Source of the DNA: Singulisphaera sp. GP187
GTDB lineage: Bacteria > Planctomycetota > Planctomycetia > Isosphaerales > Isosphaeraceae
Length of the DNA stretch: 64,000 nucleotides
Direction: 5' to 3'
NCBI RefSeq assembly: GCF_900129635.1
Contig: NZ_FSRB01000001.1
Coordinates: forward strand, 3,387,501 to 3,451,500
Within the stretch, counting starts at the first letter, position 1. Each line of letters opens with the position of its first letter. A program made the position numbers and the translations under genes. Positions 45,785 to 55,348 of this stretch are shown in pieces. The notes beneath the pieces are model-generated. The model had not been told where the DNA came from. It searched no databases and saw only the letters and a list, made by a program, of their open reading frames with translations.

Positions 45785-46624
45785 ATGGGCACGGCCCTGA
45801 TCGTTGAAGATCACCCTGATCAGGCGGAGATGGTGGCACGACTGCTCCGCCTGTATGACTATGTGCCGATTGTCGCCGAAACTGGCGAGTCGGGGCTCGA
45901 GATGGCCCGACGGCTCGACCCGGACGTGGTCCTGCTCGACCTGATGCTTCCGGACATCAACGGGTTCGACGTCTGCCGCCGGCTCCGGAGCGATCGCGCC
46001 ACGATGTTGACTCCCGTGGTCATGCTCACGGCCTTGGGCGGTTCCGAGAACCGGCTCAGGGGCTTCCGCGTGGGGGCCAACGCTTACCTCACCAAGCCGT
46101 ACGGGATGCAGGAGCTGTTCGACGCCATCAAGGCCGCACGCGCCTGGCGGGCCGATCTCGAGCTCGAGAAGATGCAAGGGGAAATCCACGTCGAGTTGAA
46201 CAGCGAGATTACCCTGCTCCAAGACCTGAACGACTTCTTGATGAGCCTCTGCAAGTCGACCCCGCTCGATAACGACCAGGTCATGCAGTTGCGCCAGGCC
46301 GTCATGGAGATCGCCCAGAACGCGATTGAATGGGGCAACCGCCACCAGTCGGACCGCCTGGTCAACATCATCTACCGGATCTTCGACGAACGGATCGAGA
46401 TCGAGGTTCGCGACCAAGGATCCGGGTTCGACCTCAACAACCTGCCCCACGCCGCGATTCCGGACGACCCGTTCTCGCACCTCGACGTCCGCGATAAACT
46501 CGGCCTCCGCGCCGGGGGGTTCGGACTCATGATCTGCAAGGGGATGGTCGATGAGTTGCGCTATAATGACGCAGGCAACGAAGTGACCCTGATCAAGCAG
46601 TTCAATCCGCGGGATCCCGACTGA
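45785..46624 (+). CDS. Response regulator fused to RsbW-like ATPase domain
   Basis: 279 residues. The receiver domain (1-120) contains the phospho-acceptor in VVLLDLMLPDINGFD and the conserved K in YLTKPYG. The C-terminal half is a HATPase_c_2 domain of the anti-sigma kinase type (EIAQNAIEWGN as N-box, RDQGSGFD and GGFGLMICKGMVDE as G-boxes). Phosphorylation may thus control a serine kinase or an anti-sigma activity. Output partner unknown; the adjacent kinase at 46662 is a candidate input. Confidence 0.88.
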   Translation: MGTALIVEDHPDQAEMVARLLRLYDYVPIVAETGESGLEMARRLDPDVVLLDLMLPDINGFDVCRRLRSDRATMLTPVVMLTALGGSENRLRGFRVGANAYLTKPYGMQELFDAIKAARAWRADLELEKMQGEIHVELNSEITLLQDLNDFLMSLCKSTPLDNDQVMQLRQAVMEIAQNAIEWGNRHQSDRLVNIIYRIFDERIEIEVRDQGSGFDLNNLPHAAIPDDPFSHLDVRDKLGLRAGGFGLMICKGMVDELRYNDAGNEVTLIKQFNPRDPD

Positions 46625-46661
46625 TGCGACGCTCCGCGCGACGTTTCCAAACGGTCCACCG

Positions 46662-47849
46662 ATGAACCCGACGCTGCCCACCCTCCTGGTCGTCGACGAT
46701 GAGCCCGAAGTGCTCCGATCGGTCCACGACCTCCTGCGGCTGGACTACCAAGTTCTCACCTGCCGCCGCGGGGCCGACGCCCTCAAAGTCTTGGAGTCGA
46801 CCGAAGAGATCCACGTCGTGATGTCCGACCAGCGGATGCCCGAGATGTCGGGCGTGGAGCTGCTCCATCAGGCCAGGCTGATCCGCCCCGACGCGACCCG
46901 GCTCCTGTTCACCGCCTACGCCGACATCCGCGCCGTCGTTGACGCGATCAACGAGGGAAACATCTTTCGCTATATCGCCAAGCCGTGGGATCCGATCGAG
47001 CTCGAGTCGGTGATTCGCCAGGCGGTCGACCAGCACAACCTGATCGTCGAGAAGGCGCGATTGGTCGACCAGTTGCAACTGACCAACCGCCAACTCGTCG
47101 AGGCGAACCGCCTCAAGGCCGCGTTCATCGAAGTGGCCAGCCACGAGTTGAACACCCCGGTGGCGGTCGTGCTGGGGATGACCGAGCTCTGGAAGATGTC
47201 CCAGGGTCCGAACGCGACTCCCACCGAAAAAGGCTGGGTCGAGCGGATCCAAGGGGCGGGCAAACGCCTTGCGGGCACGGTCGAGCGATTGCTCAAGCTG
47301 GTCCGCAGTGGTCAGTTCGGCCACACGCTTTCGCTCGAGCCGACCGTACTCGAGCCGTTGGTTCGCGAAGTCGTCGCGGGCTTGCACCCCTACCTCGAAG
47401 CGCGCGGGCAATCCGTGACGCTCGTCCTCGATCCCGAACTCGGCATCGCCCAGGTTGACGCGGCGAAGTTTGCCGACATCTTGACGAACCTCTTGATCAA
47501 CGCCATCAAGTTCACTCCCGACGGCGGAGCGCTCCGAATCGCGGCCGGCCCCCACGGCCCCGATCAGGTCCGGTTCGAGGTCGCCGACCCCGGTATCGGG
47601 ATCGAGGAGTCCGATTGCCCGCATCTCTTCGAGCCCTTCTTCACCAGCTTCGACACGATGCACCACTCGTCGGGTGACTATCAGTTCGGCAAGCGAGGGA
47701 TGGGGCTGGGCCTCTGCCTGGTCAAGACCTTCGTTGAACTCCACGGCGGGACCATCGAGGTCGCGAGCGCGCTCGGGGAAGGCTCCACGTTCGCCTTCAT
47801 CATCCCGCGCGGCGTTCCGGCCGAGCTCGTCACCTCCGCTCCGGTCTAA
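46662..47849 (+). CDS. Response regulator-histidine kinase hybrid
   Basis: 395 residues. Receiver domain first (about 8-125, VMSDQRMPEMSGVELL), then a linker helix, a HisKA-like segment with the phospho-His in ASHELNTPV near residue 160, and a HATPase_c domain (NLLINAIKFTPDGG, DPGIGI, GMGLGLCLVKTFVE). No transmembrane segment is seen, so it is a soluble hybrid taking input through its receiver. It is 37 bases downstream of the gene at 45785, consistent with one signalling unit. Confidence 0.9.
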   Translation: MNPTLPTLLVVDDEPEVLRSVHDLLRLDYQVLTCRRGADALKVLESTEEIHVVMSDQRMPEMSGVELLHQARLIRPDATRLLFTAYADIRAVVDAINEGNIFRYIAKPWDPIELESVIRQAVDQHNLIVEKARLVDQLQLTNRQLVEANRLKAAFIEVASHELNTPVAVVLGMTELWKMSQGPNATPTEKGWVERIQGAGKRLAGTVERLLKLVRSGQFGHTLSLEPTVLEPLVREVVAGLHPYLEARGQSVTLVLDPELGIAQVDAAKFADILTNLLINAIKFTPDGGALRIAAGPHGPDQVRFEVADPGIGIEESDCPHLFEPFFTSFDTMHHSSGDYQFGKRGMGLGLCLVKTFVELHGGTIEVASALGEGSTFAFIIPRGVPAELVTSAPV

Positions 47850-47972
47850 GCCTGGCTCATTTTGAGGGATGGGATCCCTGGATCGTCATGAGCCGAGCCG
47901 TGTCGCGGAGTCAGCGGTCGAAGGCGGACGCTCGGTGATACCGAACGCCGCCGGTTCACTGAGATCGCCACG

Positions 47973-48545
47973 CTAGGCGTGTGGCTCGGTCACGTCAGCC
48001 CCGGGCCTTGGCTCCGGAGTTTCGGGACAAGGGGGCGCGTGATGGTCCGCTCCCGCTCGCGCTTCGATGTAGCGTCTGAGGTAACTCAGGAAGGTGGGCA
48101 GTCCCGCCTTATCCCAGGCCGCCTCGATCGCTTCCTTGAGTCGCTGGTTCTCGGCCTGGAGGTCGCGAAACGCCTGAGCGTCGCTCGAAGCCGGGTCGAT
48201 CGCCAGCACCTGGTCGTGGGTATTGACCGAGAGCATGAAGCCGGCTTCGTTGGGCCAAGGCTGGATTTGCAGCTTCATATGCGGGTAGCGGAGGTTGCCC
48301 AACCGAAGCGCATAGATCGGCGACCCTCCGCCTCCGCCTGCCGCGGAATCCACGCGTTCGAACGGAGCACGCGTCAGGAGCGCCAACGGCTCCACGTCCG
48401 AGGGCCACTCCAGGCGACGACGGACCACCTCGGGAGGTGAGCCCGCCGGGTAGGCCTGAACGAGGTAGATCTCCAAGGCTTGTCGGAGGATATCGATCCG
48501 CAAGCCTTGAAGTTCGTCTGAAATAGCCGGCTCGCGCGGCTCCAT
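47973..48545 (-). CDS. Hypothetical cytoplasmic protein
   Basis: 190 residues from ATG 48545, with GGGAG upstream. No family recognised. The middle has LRIDILRQALEIYLVQAYP and PHMKLQIQPWPNEAGFMLSVN, and there is a short coiled coil near FRDLQAENQRLKEAIEAA. Composition and frame suggest a real gene; longer N-terminal versions lack a ribosome site. Function unknown. Confidence 0.65.
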   Translation of the reverse strand: MEPREPAISDELQGLRIDILRQALEIYLVQAYPAGSPPEVVRRRLEWPSDVEPLALLTRAPFERVDSAAGGGGGSPIYALRLGNLRYPHMKLQIQPWPNEAGFMLSVNTHDQVLAIDPASSDAQAFRDLQAENQRLKEAIEAAWDKAGLPTFLSYLRRYIEARAGADHHAPPCPETPEPRPGADVTEPHA

Positions 48546-48763
48546 GATCGCTCCCAACGACAGCGAGTCGACCTTCAAAGACAGGAACCAGGCCATCGCG
48601 TCGCCACTCAAGAATTGAGGGCAACCCGGGCATCGCCCCCTTGAATCGACGGCCCTTCCAAGTCCCTTTGACGACTCCATCATAGGCGAGACCGGCGCGG
48701 GGACGCATCACCAAATCCGGAAAAGGACCGGCGCGACGCGCAATGCCCCTTTTGGACTGTCGT

Positions 48764-49756
48764 TTACCCCACCGTCTCCATGACGATCGTCATCTCCTCA
48801 TGGCCGCCGTGCTCCAAGATCCTCAGCCCGCCGTCGACGCCCTTGCTCGCCAGGTTGATCGCGTCGGTGGTCTGGGTATAGGGCTCCAGCGAGATCACGT
48901 CGTCCTCGCGGGGCGGCGTATACACGACCAGTTCCCGGAAGTTGCGATCGAAGCTCAGTCGGAACTCCGCGGCCAGGTTCTGGTCGACGAGCCGGCAGAC
49001 GCAACGGTCGCCCTCGAACGCGAGCCCGGTCAGGACGTCGTCGAGTTGCAACCCTTTTCGAGGTTGCCCTTTGCGGAAATCGACCCGGGCCTCGACCTCG
49101 CGCCGTTCCCCGGTCGGCAGGAACTGCTCGAGCACCCACTCCTTCGAGGCAGGGAGAATGACTTGCGTCTGCTCCGAACCGCCACCGGGTGCCAGGGGAA
49201 GACGGAAGTACGGGTGAATCCCGAACCCGTACGGCAGCTCGCTGGCCGTCGGGTTATTGACTGTGATCGTCATCGTGAGGGTCCGGCCGGCGAGTGCGTA
49301 GCGGACCTCCAGGACGGCATCCGTCGGCCAGTTCTCGAGCATTTTGGGAGTCGCCCGGGAAATCTGATAGCGCCCCGTCAACGAGGCCGCCGACGCGTCT
49401 GCCTTCTCTTCGATCACCTCCCAGGGGGCGTCGAGCGCGAAGCCATGGATGGCGTTGGGAGCGAGGCCGACCGGCAGCCGAAAGGTTTTTCCATGAAACT
49501 GAAACGTCGCGTCCCGAACCCGGTTGGGATACGGAAAGAGGATCGGAACTCCGTTGCGGGCCGGGTTGCGCGGCTGATCGGCCCAGTTGGCCTCCGACAC
49601 GATCACCGGACGGACCTGGCCGGCGACCGGGAGCCGGAGGTCGAACAGGTTGAAGCCGTAAGAGGGCAAGATCGACGCGGACGAACCCGTTGCGTCATCG
49701 TGCAGGGTGTAGACCTTGCCACCGCCGCGTGCCTCGGTGCTGACCCGGTACGCCAT
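48764..49756 (-). CDS. Aldose 1-epimerase family protein
   Basis: 330 residues, normal length. Catalytic residues are visible: NAIHGFALDAPWEV near 102, the His in GFGIHPYFRLP near 177, and the Glu in ISLEPYTQTTDAI near 295. The enzyme interconverts alpha and beta anomers of aldoses before metabolism. Divergent from the Ldh-type gene at 49913. Confidence 0.9.
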   Translation of the reverse strand: MAYRVSTEARGGGKVYTLHDDATGSSASILPSYGFNLFDLRLPVAGQVRPVIVSEANWADQPRNPARNGVPILFPYPNRVRDATFQFHGKTFRLPVGLAPNAIHGFALDAPWEVIEEKADASAASLTGRYQISRATPKMLENWPTDAVLEVRYALAGRTLTMTITVNNPTASELPYGFGIHPYFRLPLAPGGGSEQTQVILPASKEWVLEQFLPTGERREVEARVDFRKGQPRKGLQLDDVLTGLAFEGDRCVCRLVDQNLAAEFRLSFDRNFRELVVYTPPREDDVISLEPYTQTTDAINLASKGVDGGLRILEHGGHEEMTIVMETVG

Positions 49757-49912
49757 GATTGGGAAAACCTCGTGCCTTTGAGCGTCGAAGAGAGGGAAGC
49801 GGGCGCGGAGCCCGGACTTGCAACCATTCGATCGCGAACGGCGCAGGATTGCAAATGTCCGTCGGTCGCGTAAGATTCGGATTCGTTGTCACGCACCCCC
49901 GGAGCTTCCGAG

Positions 49913-50980
49913 ATGCCCAGTTTCGCCGCGGATACCCTGACCGCGTTTGTCACCCGTCTCTTCACGGCGGTAGGGGTCCCAGAAAATGAGTCGGCGACGG
50001 TCGCCCGGAGCTTGGTAGGCGCCAACCTCCGCGGCCACGACTCGCACGGCGTGATGCGGGTCCCCCAGTACGTCGATTTCCTGAAGAATGAAGCGTACCG
50101 GATCGGTGTCCCGCTCAAAGTCGTGAGCGAAACCCCCGCGGTCGTCGTCTGCGACGGCCAATGGGGCCTTGGCCAGGTGCAGGCGCATCGACTCTTGAAC
50201 CTGATCATGCCCCGCGCCAAGATGCTCGGACTGGCGGCGGGCACCGCGCGCGACTGCGGCCACATCGGCCGCCTCGGCGAGTATGCCGAACGGGCGGCCG
50301 ACGAGGGACTCGTCCTGCTCGCCACGGTCAATAACTGTGGCGCCGGTCAGCGCGTCGCCCCTCCCGGCGGGCTCGAGCCCCGCCTCGGCACGAACCCCCT
50401 CTGTGCCTCCGTGCCGACCGACCACGAACCGGTCGTGCTCGATTTCGGCACCAGCGTGGTCGCGGAGGGGAAGGTCCGGGTCTACCACATCAACCAGAGA
50501 CCGGTCCCCGAAGGGTGGCTCCTCGACCCGCAAGGACGCCCCACCACCGATCCGTCGGTGCTCTATGAGAAGCCGCTCGGGTCGATCCTCCCCATGGGAG
50601 GAACGCAGGCCTACAAGGGATTCGGCCTGAGTCTCGTGCTCGACATGCTGTCGGGTGGGCTCTCGGGAGGGCGGTCGAGCCACCCTGACGCCCCCCCGGT
50701 CAAGGGGAACAACGTCGTCTTCCTCGTCCTCGACCCCGAGCGGTTCTCGGGCCGCGACGCCTTGGTCCGCGAGTCGACCCAGGTGGCCGACTACGTGCGG
50801 AATACCCCACGCGCAGCCGGCGTCGAGGCCATCCTCTTACCGGGTGACCCCGAGCGCAAGACCCTCAAGCAACGGTCGGCCGAAGGCGTCCCGCTTGAAG
50901 ACGCACACTGGGCCAAGCTGGCGGAACTGGCCGAGCAACTGGGTGTCGCGGTCCCCGAACTGCCGGCCGGTTCCCCCTGA
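49913..50980 (+). CDS. Ldh-family (malate/L-lactate type) NAD(P)-dependent oxidoreductase
   Basis: 355 residues from ATG 49913, with GGAG eight bases upstream. Family signatures: GHDSHGVMRVPQYV near 42, ARDCGHIGRLGEYAE near 112, GTNPLCASVP near 155, and the C-terminal Lys-rich NADP region. Enzymes of this class reduce 2-oxo acids or act on ureidoglycolate and lactate; the substrate cannot be deduced here. It lies in a small carbohydrate cluster with an epimerase and rbsD. Confidence 0.9.
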   Translation: MPSFAADTLTAFVTRLFTAVGVPENESATVARSLVGANLRGHDSHGVMRVPQYVDFLKNEAYRIGVPLKVVSETPAVVVCDGQWGLGQVQAHRLLNLIMPRAKMLGLAAGTARDCGHIGRLGEYAERAADEGLVLLATVNNCGAGQRVAPPGGLEPRLGTNPLCASVPTDHEPVVLDFGTSVVAEGKVRVYHINQRPVPEGWLLDPQGRPTTDPSVLYEKPLGSILPMGGTQAYKGFGLSLVLDMLSGGLSGGRSSHPDAPPVKGNNVVFLVLDPERFSGRDALVRESTQVADYVRNTPRAAGVEAILLPGDPERKTLKQRSAEGVPLEDAHWAKLAELAEQLGVAVPELPAGSP

Positions 50981-51000
50981 CGGTTTGACTTCACTTCGTC

Positions 51001-51396
51001 TTAGAACGCAGAGCCGGAAAGGAGGCGGACGTTCGCGTAGGGCGTGAACTCCGCCGTCCGGATGATCCCCTTGACCCCCAGTGATTGTTCCTTGAACTCA
51101 TGATGCGGAATCTCGTCGACATCCACGTCGCCGACGATTTTGAGGATCTCCTGATACAGCTTCGGGCTGAATTCCGTGATCTCGCTGGCGACGGTAATCG
51201 ATTCGATCACGAGTTCTTCCGCCACGGCGCGAAGCACGTCGAGGAACCGCGGAATCCCCGGCGTCAGAGTCAGGTCGATCACGTGTCCATCGGGAGGAAG
51301 GGGGTAACCGGCATCCACGATGAGTAATTCGTCCATGTGTCCCAGCTCGGCCAGCAACGAACAGATCGCCGGGTTGAGGATGCCACCTTTTTTCAT
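51001..51396 (-). CDS. rbsD: RbsD/FucU-type sugar mutarotase
   Basis: 131 residues from ATG 51396, matching the family start MKKGGILNPAICSLLAELGH; the upstream 14 codons are not typical. The catalytic His lies in LGHMDELLIVDAGYP, and the C-terminus FTPYANVRLLSG is also conserved. It converts ribose pyranose to furanose forms or a related mutarotation. It converges on the Ldh gene with 20 bases between the stops. Confidence 0.93.
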   Translation of the reverse strand: MKKGGILNPAICSLLAELGHMDELLIVDAGYPLPPDGHVIDLTLTPGIPRFLDVLRAVAEELVIESITVASEITEFSPKLYQEILKIVGDVDVDEIPHHEFKEQSLGVKGIIRTAEFTPYANVRLLSGSAF

Positions 51397-51541
51397 CAGT
51401 ACAAATTCCTTATCGGCGCGGAACCTGCGTAAACACATTCAGGTTCGATCGAGAACGATGAACTGGTGCCACGCCCACCGAATCCAGTATAACCGTTCTT
51501 TCCGCCGGCCTCCACACCATTGACCGGGGGAAGGAGCCTTG

Positions 51542-53578
51542 ATGACCCGGCCGACCTGGCATTCGCCGATCCTTGCGTGCCTCAGCTTACTCGCCCTGAT
51601 TCCCGCGGTGACTCTGGGGCAAGCCCCAAACTCGTTCAACGGACGACCGCCCAACGGGATCGACGAACTCCGAACCGCCGCTTCCCGCTGGCAAAAGCGG
51701 CCCGGCCCCAACCGGCTCGTGGTCGACCAGGTCTGCCTGGTCCCCGACTTCGCAACCTTCCTCGAAGCGATCGCGACCTGGGATCAGGAACACTACTTCC
51801 CGATCCTGATCGACGACATCGAACTCTCGTTCAAATTCCTCCGCGCATTTCAACCCGCCCGCATCGTGCGGTTTCCTCGCAAGGCCGAGGCAATCCCCAA
51901 CGATCAGGTCTGGACTCGGGTCCTCCATGCCGTCGGGCATGCCTGGAGCAAACAGAACGAGCAAGATCCCGCCCCCTTCGCGGGAAACGTGGTCCCCAAG
52001 GAGTTGGGCGCAACTCCACCGGGCGTCGTCCTTTCCGAACCAGACAGCCCCTCGCTGGCCGGCGCGGTGGCTCTGGCCGCGGGGCGATTTCAACCGATCC
52101 TCCGCTGTGACGTCGAGCCCCGGTTTGGAGACGTCCTCACAAGCGATGAGGCGAGCAAGCTTGCCGCGTCGCTCGAGTCCAAGGTCGCGGATTGCATCCC
52201 GAACTTTCGGGGGCTGGGGGACGACTGCGACTTCGTGACCCTGGCGGGTGACTGGCCGTACCGATACAACCCAGTGTCGGCCCAGGAAGGCCCCAAGGCG
52301 TTCGATGACTTGATCGGGAGATCGGGCGGCGGCCGGATGCGCTGGGCGTTTGGCGGCCGGCTCATCGGCGATGCCTCCGCCAGCGTCTACCGGGCGATGT
52401 GTAGCCTGTTCCTCGAGCCGAAATCGGCCCTTCTCATGAACACATACGATGAGAAGGAGCGGAACTGGGCCCCCTATGCGATGCGCGGAGCCTCGAAAAG
52501 CCTCGCCCGGCTCCTGCCGGTCACCCACCGCTCGGGCGATCGCGCCAATCTCGCGGGATGGCACCAGACCTTCGACCCGGTCAATCGCTCCGGTCTCGTC
52601 ATGATCAACAGTCACGGGGAACCGAACCGGTTCGGCCTGGTGGGAGGCTACGGCCTGGTGGGGGACGTGCCGCAGACCGAACCGGCGGCCGTCCTGATGA
52701 TCCACAGCTTCTCGGCCGCCGAACCGAACGACCCGAACACGGTCGCGGGGCGCTGGCTCGCCAACGGCGCCTTCGTCTTCTTCGGCTCGATACACGAGCC
52801 GTTCCTTCCCGCATTCCGGACCCCCGAGCTCGTCGCGACGCTCATCGAGGCGGGAATGCCCTTGGTCGCCGCGATGCGCCAGTCGCCTTTTGAGGCGCGT
52901 GGCGAACCGTGGAAGCTGGTCTTCCTCGGCGATCCGCTCTACCAGGTGAAGTCGGCAACCCGGCCCTCGCCCTCCCGGCTCGCCCCGAAGGACTGGCCGG
53001 CCGCCGCCTCCTGGCCTCGCTATGCCGCGACGCCTCAGCCCGCGGCCGATGCCTCGAACGACGCTCGACTGATCTGGGCCGTCCAAACGGCGGTCGCCCA
53101 GCTCGAGCACGCGTCCGGTGGATCGCCCCGCGCCAACCTCGCCGAAGTCCTCACGGCGATCCAACGGCCCCAACTCGGGCCGGGCTTGACGCCCTTTTTC
53201 GACGCCCTCTTGGCGGACGCACTGCTCCAGAAGAACCAGCCGGGCGAGTTGGGCACCCTGCTCGCCCTGATTCCGACGGCCGAGCGTTCCCCGGCCGTCA
53301 CGCGGATCCTGGAGACCTGCCAGTTCCTGATGTTGGAGCACTACCTGAAGCGCAGGGAGTTCGCCAGGGCCGAACGGGTCTGGAGCGACTTGATTCGCTC
53401 GGAGCGACCGCCCGACATCCTCGAGCAAATCACCGGCCGAATGAGTGTGCTCGCCGATTCCCCGACCCACCGCGCCGCGTGGCGAGCCATGCTGATCGCC
53501 ATGGGCCGCCGGCTGAAAGACACCCCGGCCGAACCCGTGATCGAAGCCGAACGCCAGCGCATCGAGAAGATCCGCTGA
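51542..53578 (+). CDS. Secreted gingipain-like (C25-fold) protein lacking the usual Cys
   Basis: 678 residues from ATG 51542, with GGGGGAAGGAG just upstream. Signal peptide near 1-27. The region around residue 356 (GLVMINSHGEPNRFGL) matches the catalytic His-Gly strand of clan CD peptidases, and VFLGDPLYQV near 465 the conserved GDP ending seen in gingipain domains. Where a catalytic Cys is expected (about 387) it has MIHSFSAAEPND, without Cys. The N-terminal domain is of unknown type, and the C-terminal helices resemble TPR. It may be an inactive relative or use another residue. Confidence 0.6.
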   Translation: MTRPTWHSPILACLSLLALIPAVTLGQAPNSFNGRPPNGIDELRTAASRWQKRPGPNRLVVDQVCLVPDFATFLEAIATWDQEHYFPILIDDIELSFKFLRAFQPARIVRFPRKAEAIPNDQVWTRVLHAVGHAWSKQNEQDPAPFAGNVVPKELGATPPGVVLSEPDSPSLAGAVALAAGRFQPILRCDVEPRFGDVLTSDEASKLAASLESKVADCIPNFRGLGDDCDFVTLAGDWPYRYNPVSAQEGPKAFDDLIGRSGGGRMRWAFGGRLIGDASASVYRAMCSLFLEPKSALLMNTYDEKERNWAPYAMRGASKSLARLLPVTHRSGDRANLAGWHQTFDPVNRSGLVMINSHGEPNRFGLVGGYGLVGDVPQTEPAAVLMIHSFSAAEPNDPNTVAGRWLANGAFVFFGSIHEPFLPAFRTPELVATLIEAGMPLVAAMRQSPFEARGEPWKLVFLGDPLYQVKSATRPSPSRLAPKDWPAAASWPRYAATPQPAADASNDARLIWAVQTAVAQLEHASGGSPRANLAEVLTAIQRPQLGPGLTPFFDALLADALLQKNQPGELGTLLALIPTAERSPAVTRILETCQFLMLEHYLKRREFARAERVWSDLIRSERPPDILEQITGRMSVLADSPTHRAAWRAMLIAMGRRLKDTPAEPVIEAERQRIEKIR

Positions 53579-53586
53579 GCCGGTCC

Positions 53587-53654
53587 AACCCAAGAAAAAA
53601 AAGACGGGGAGGAAGCCGTCGCTCCGGCTCCCTCCCCGTCTTTTTTCTTGGGTT
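53587..53654. terminator. Bidirectional terminator
   Basis: A 16-bp stem with one mismatch (GACGGGGAGGAAGCCG and its partner) is flanked by eight A on the left and six T on the right, so it can end transcripts from both convergent genes. Symmetry extends to AACCC / GGGTT. Confidence 0.92.
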
Positions 53655-53675
53655 CATTCGTTGTGGCCGATTCGA

Positions 53676-55031
53676 TCAAGGGCGGGCGAACGGCAAGGTG
53701 AGCGACGCTCGATGCGGACCGGCGAAGGCCGCAACGACTTCGGGGAGCGCCCCCAGATGAAGGTGAACTAAACTGCCGATCGCGTGATGATGATAGGAAA
53801 TGTCCCCCTGCGTCGTGAGCGTTCCGAAGCAACTGGGGCAATCCAACGGATCGGCCCCGGGCAGCAGACGCCAACGCCCCGACTTGTAGCCCCGCACGGT
53901 CGTTCCCTTGGGCCCGAGCCAACCGTCGCGGGTCAAGGTCCGTGTGACCGGCATCGGCAGTCGGGGGATCGCCCGAACCTCGGCGTCGAACGGCAAGATC
54001 CCGGCGCCCGGCACCCGGCGATCTCCGAGGATCATGGTGCGACCGAGATAGGCCGTCCCTCCTCCTTCGGAATAGATCCGTTGCCCTCGGCAGACGTGCG
54101 ACCGAAGCGCCGCGATCAGGCTGAGGTTCTCGGTCAGGGCGTCGGCATGCCGGTCCGGGAACCCGCAGCCGATCATGACCAGGTCGATCGCCTCGGGCAG
54201 CGACTCGTCCCGGAGTGGCGAGAACTCGACAAGCTCCGCCCCCAGGGCCTCGAGTGCTTCGAGCGTGTCGGGGAAATAAGACCCAAACGCCTCGTCCTGC
54301 GCGTAGGCGACCCGAAATCGACGGTAGGGCAACGGCTCGGGCTCGGCCGAGACGGAGGGGAACGGCCGGCTCTGTGCCAGGTTTCGGATCGCCCCGAGGT
54401 CAGCGAACCGCAGAAAGCTCGCCCCCAGCTTGCGGAACAGGTCGTCGTCCAGGGGCTGGTCCCGAGGCGATTGCCGGATCGCGGCCCGCACTTCGGGGAG
54501 CGCTTCGACCGCGCCGAGGACCGGCTTCCGCGCCATCAGAGTGACCAGGTTGCGGTACGCCTCGTAATCGTCGGGGTTCTCCAGGCCGTCGAGCAGCACC
54601 GCATCCACGCCCGCGGGCAGGTGGGGCAGATGAAATTGATCCAACGGCAGGCAGGAGACCAGGGCCACGACCGGAAGGTCGAGGGCCTCGGCAATCGGCG
54701 CGAGTCCCCCGGGTCGATCGTGCTGCGCACTCTCGAGAGGCGCTGTCGGCTCCTCCAGCGTCCCTTCGACTAAACAGAGGTCGGCTTGCCGCGCCCCTCG
54801 CAAGAAAAGGCGGCGACAGACGTCGTCGGGCATCAGCCAGGCATCAAGGTGCCGGCCAGGAAGCCCCGTGACCTGTCCGACCGCCTCGGTCCCGAACGGA
54901 CAGGCCCGTGATCGAAAGTGTTGGACTCGCCAGCGCCGATCGGTCAGGCCGGCAAGCCACGCCAGGCTCGCCGGCGAAGGCTCCGGCCCAGACGCGGGGG
55001 TCGCCAGGGCCAAGCGGGGTTGGAAGCCCAT
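53676..55031 (-). CDS. CobB/CbiA-like protein with degenerate active sites
   Basis: 451 residues, the length of cobyrinate a,c-diamide synthase. Both halves align: the P-loop region (ALATPASGPEPS) lacks the GxGKT pattern, and the amidotransferase nucleophile position reads IYSEGGGTAYLG in place of the family YAECGG motif, so the Cys is Gly. Other elements remain: YAQDEAFGSYFPDTLEALE near 250 and the paired His near YHHHAIGSLVHLHL at the end. It is probably a pseudoenzyme, or acts on another substrate. Loss of both ATP and glutamine sites argues against corrinoid amidation. Confidence 0.7.
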   Translation of the reverse strand: MGFQPRLALATPASGPEPSPASLAWLAGLTDRRWRVQHFRSRACPFGTEAVGQVTGLPGRHLDAWLMPDDVCRRLFLRGARQADLCLVEGTLEEPTAPLESAQHDRPGGLAPIAEALDLPVVALVSCLPLDQFHLPHLPAGVDAVLLDGLENPDDYEAYRNLVTLMARKPVLGAVEALPEVRAAIRQSPRDQPLDDDLFRKLGASFLRFADLGAIRNLAQSRPFPSVSAEPEPLPYRRFRVAYAQDEAFGSYFPDTLEALEALGAELVEFSPLRDESLPEAIDLVMIGCGFPDRHADALTENLSLIAALRSHVCRGQRIYSEGGGTAYLGRTMILGDRRVPGAGILPFDAEVRAIPRLPMPVTRTLTRDGWLGPKGTTVRGYKSGRWRLLPGADPLDCPSCFGTLTTQGDISYHHHAIGSLVHLHLGALPEVVAAFAGPHRASLTLPFARP

Positions 55032-55348
55032 AGATTAACCGAATTCCTTAATATAACGGAGGGAGCGTAACCGTCGAAATCGCGTCCATTGCAGACGCGG
55101 ACCCCATGCCTCGAACCAACTTACGTGCAGGCAAGGAGTGTTGGGGACGGAGGCGCACCCAAGGTCCGGGTACGACATAATTATCGCGAGTGATTGAATG
55201 ATAGAGACATGGCCCGTGTGGTCAAGCCCGACTCATGTCCACCCCGGTTTTCACCTTGTCGCTTTGTCGACTTTGAGCTAGCTTACCGGCCCCTGGATCG
55301 ATCCATTGAAATGGAACGTTTGGATCGGTCAAGGGCCCAATCCGTACG
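55032..55348. other. Intergenic region before the MscS-type gene
   Basis: Divergent promoters of the two flanking genes. I see no gene and no strong promoter. CATAATTAT near 55177 is a possible -10 without a partner. Confidence 0.35.

Noticed and set aside
51587..53593. 668-codon reverse frame opposite the gingipain-like gene
   Set aside because: No domains; Arg/Gly/Glu-rich shadow of the forward gene, which has signal peptide and ribosome binding site.
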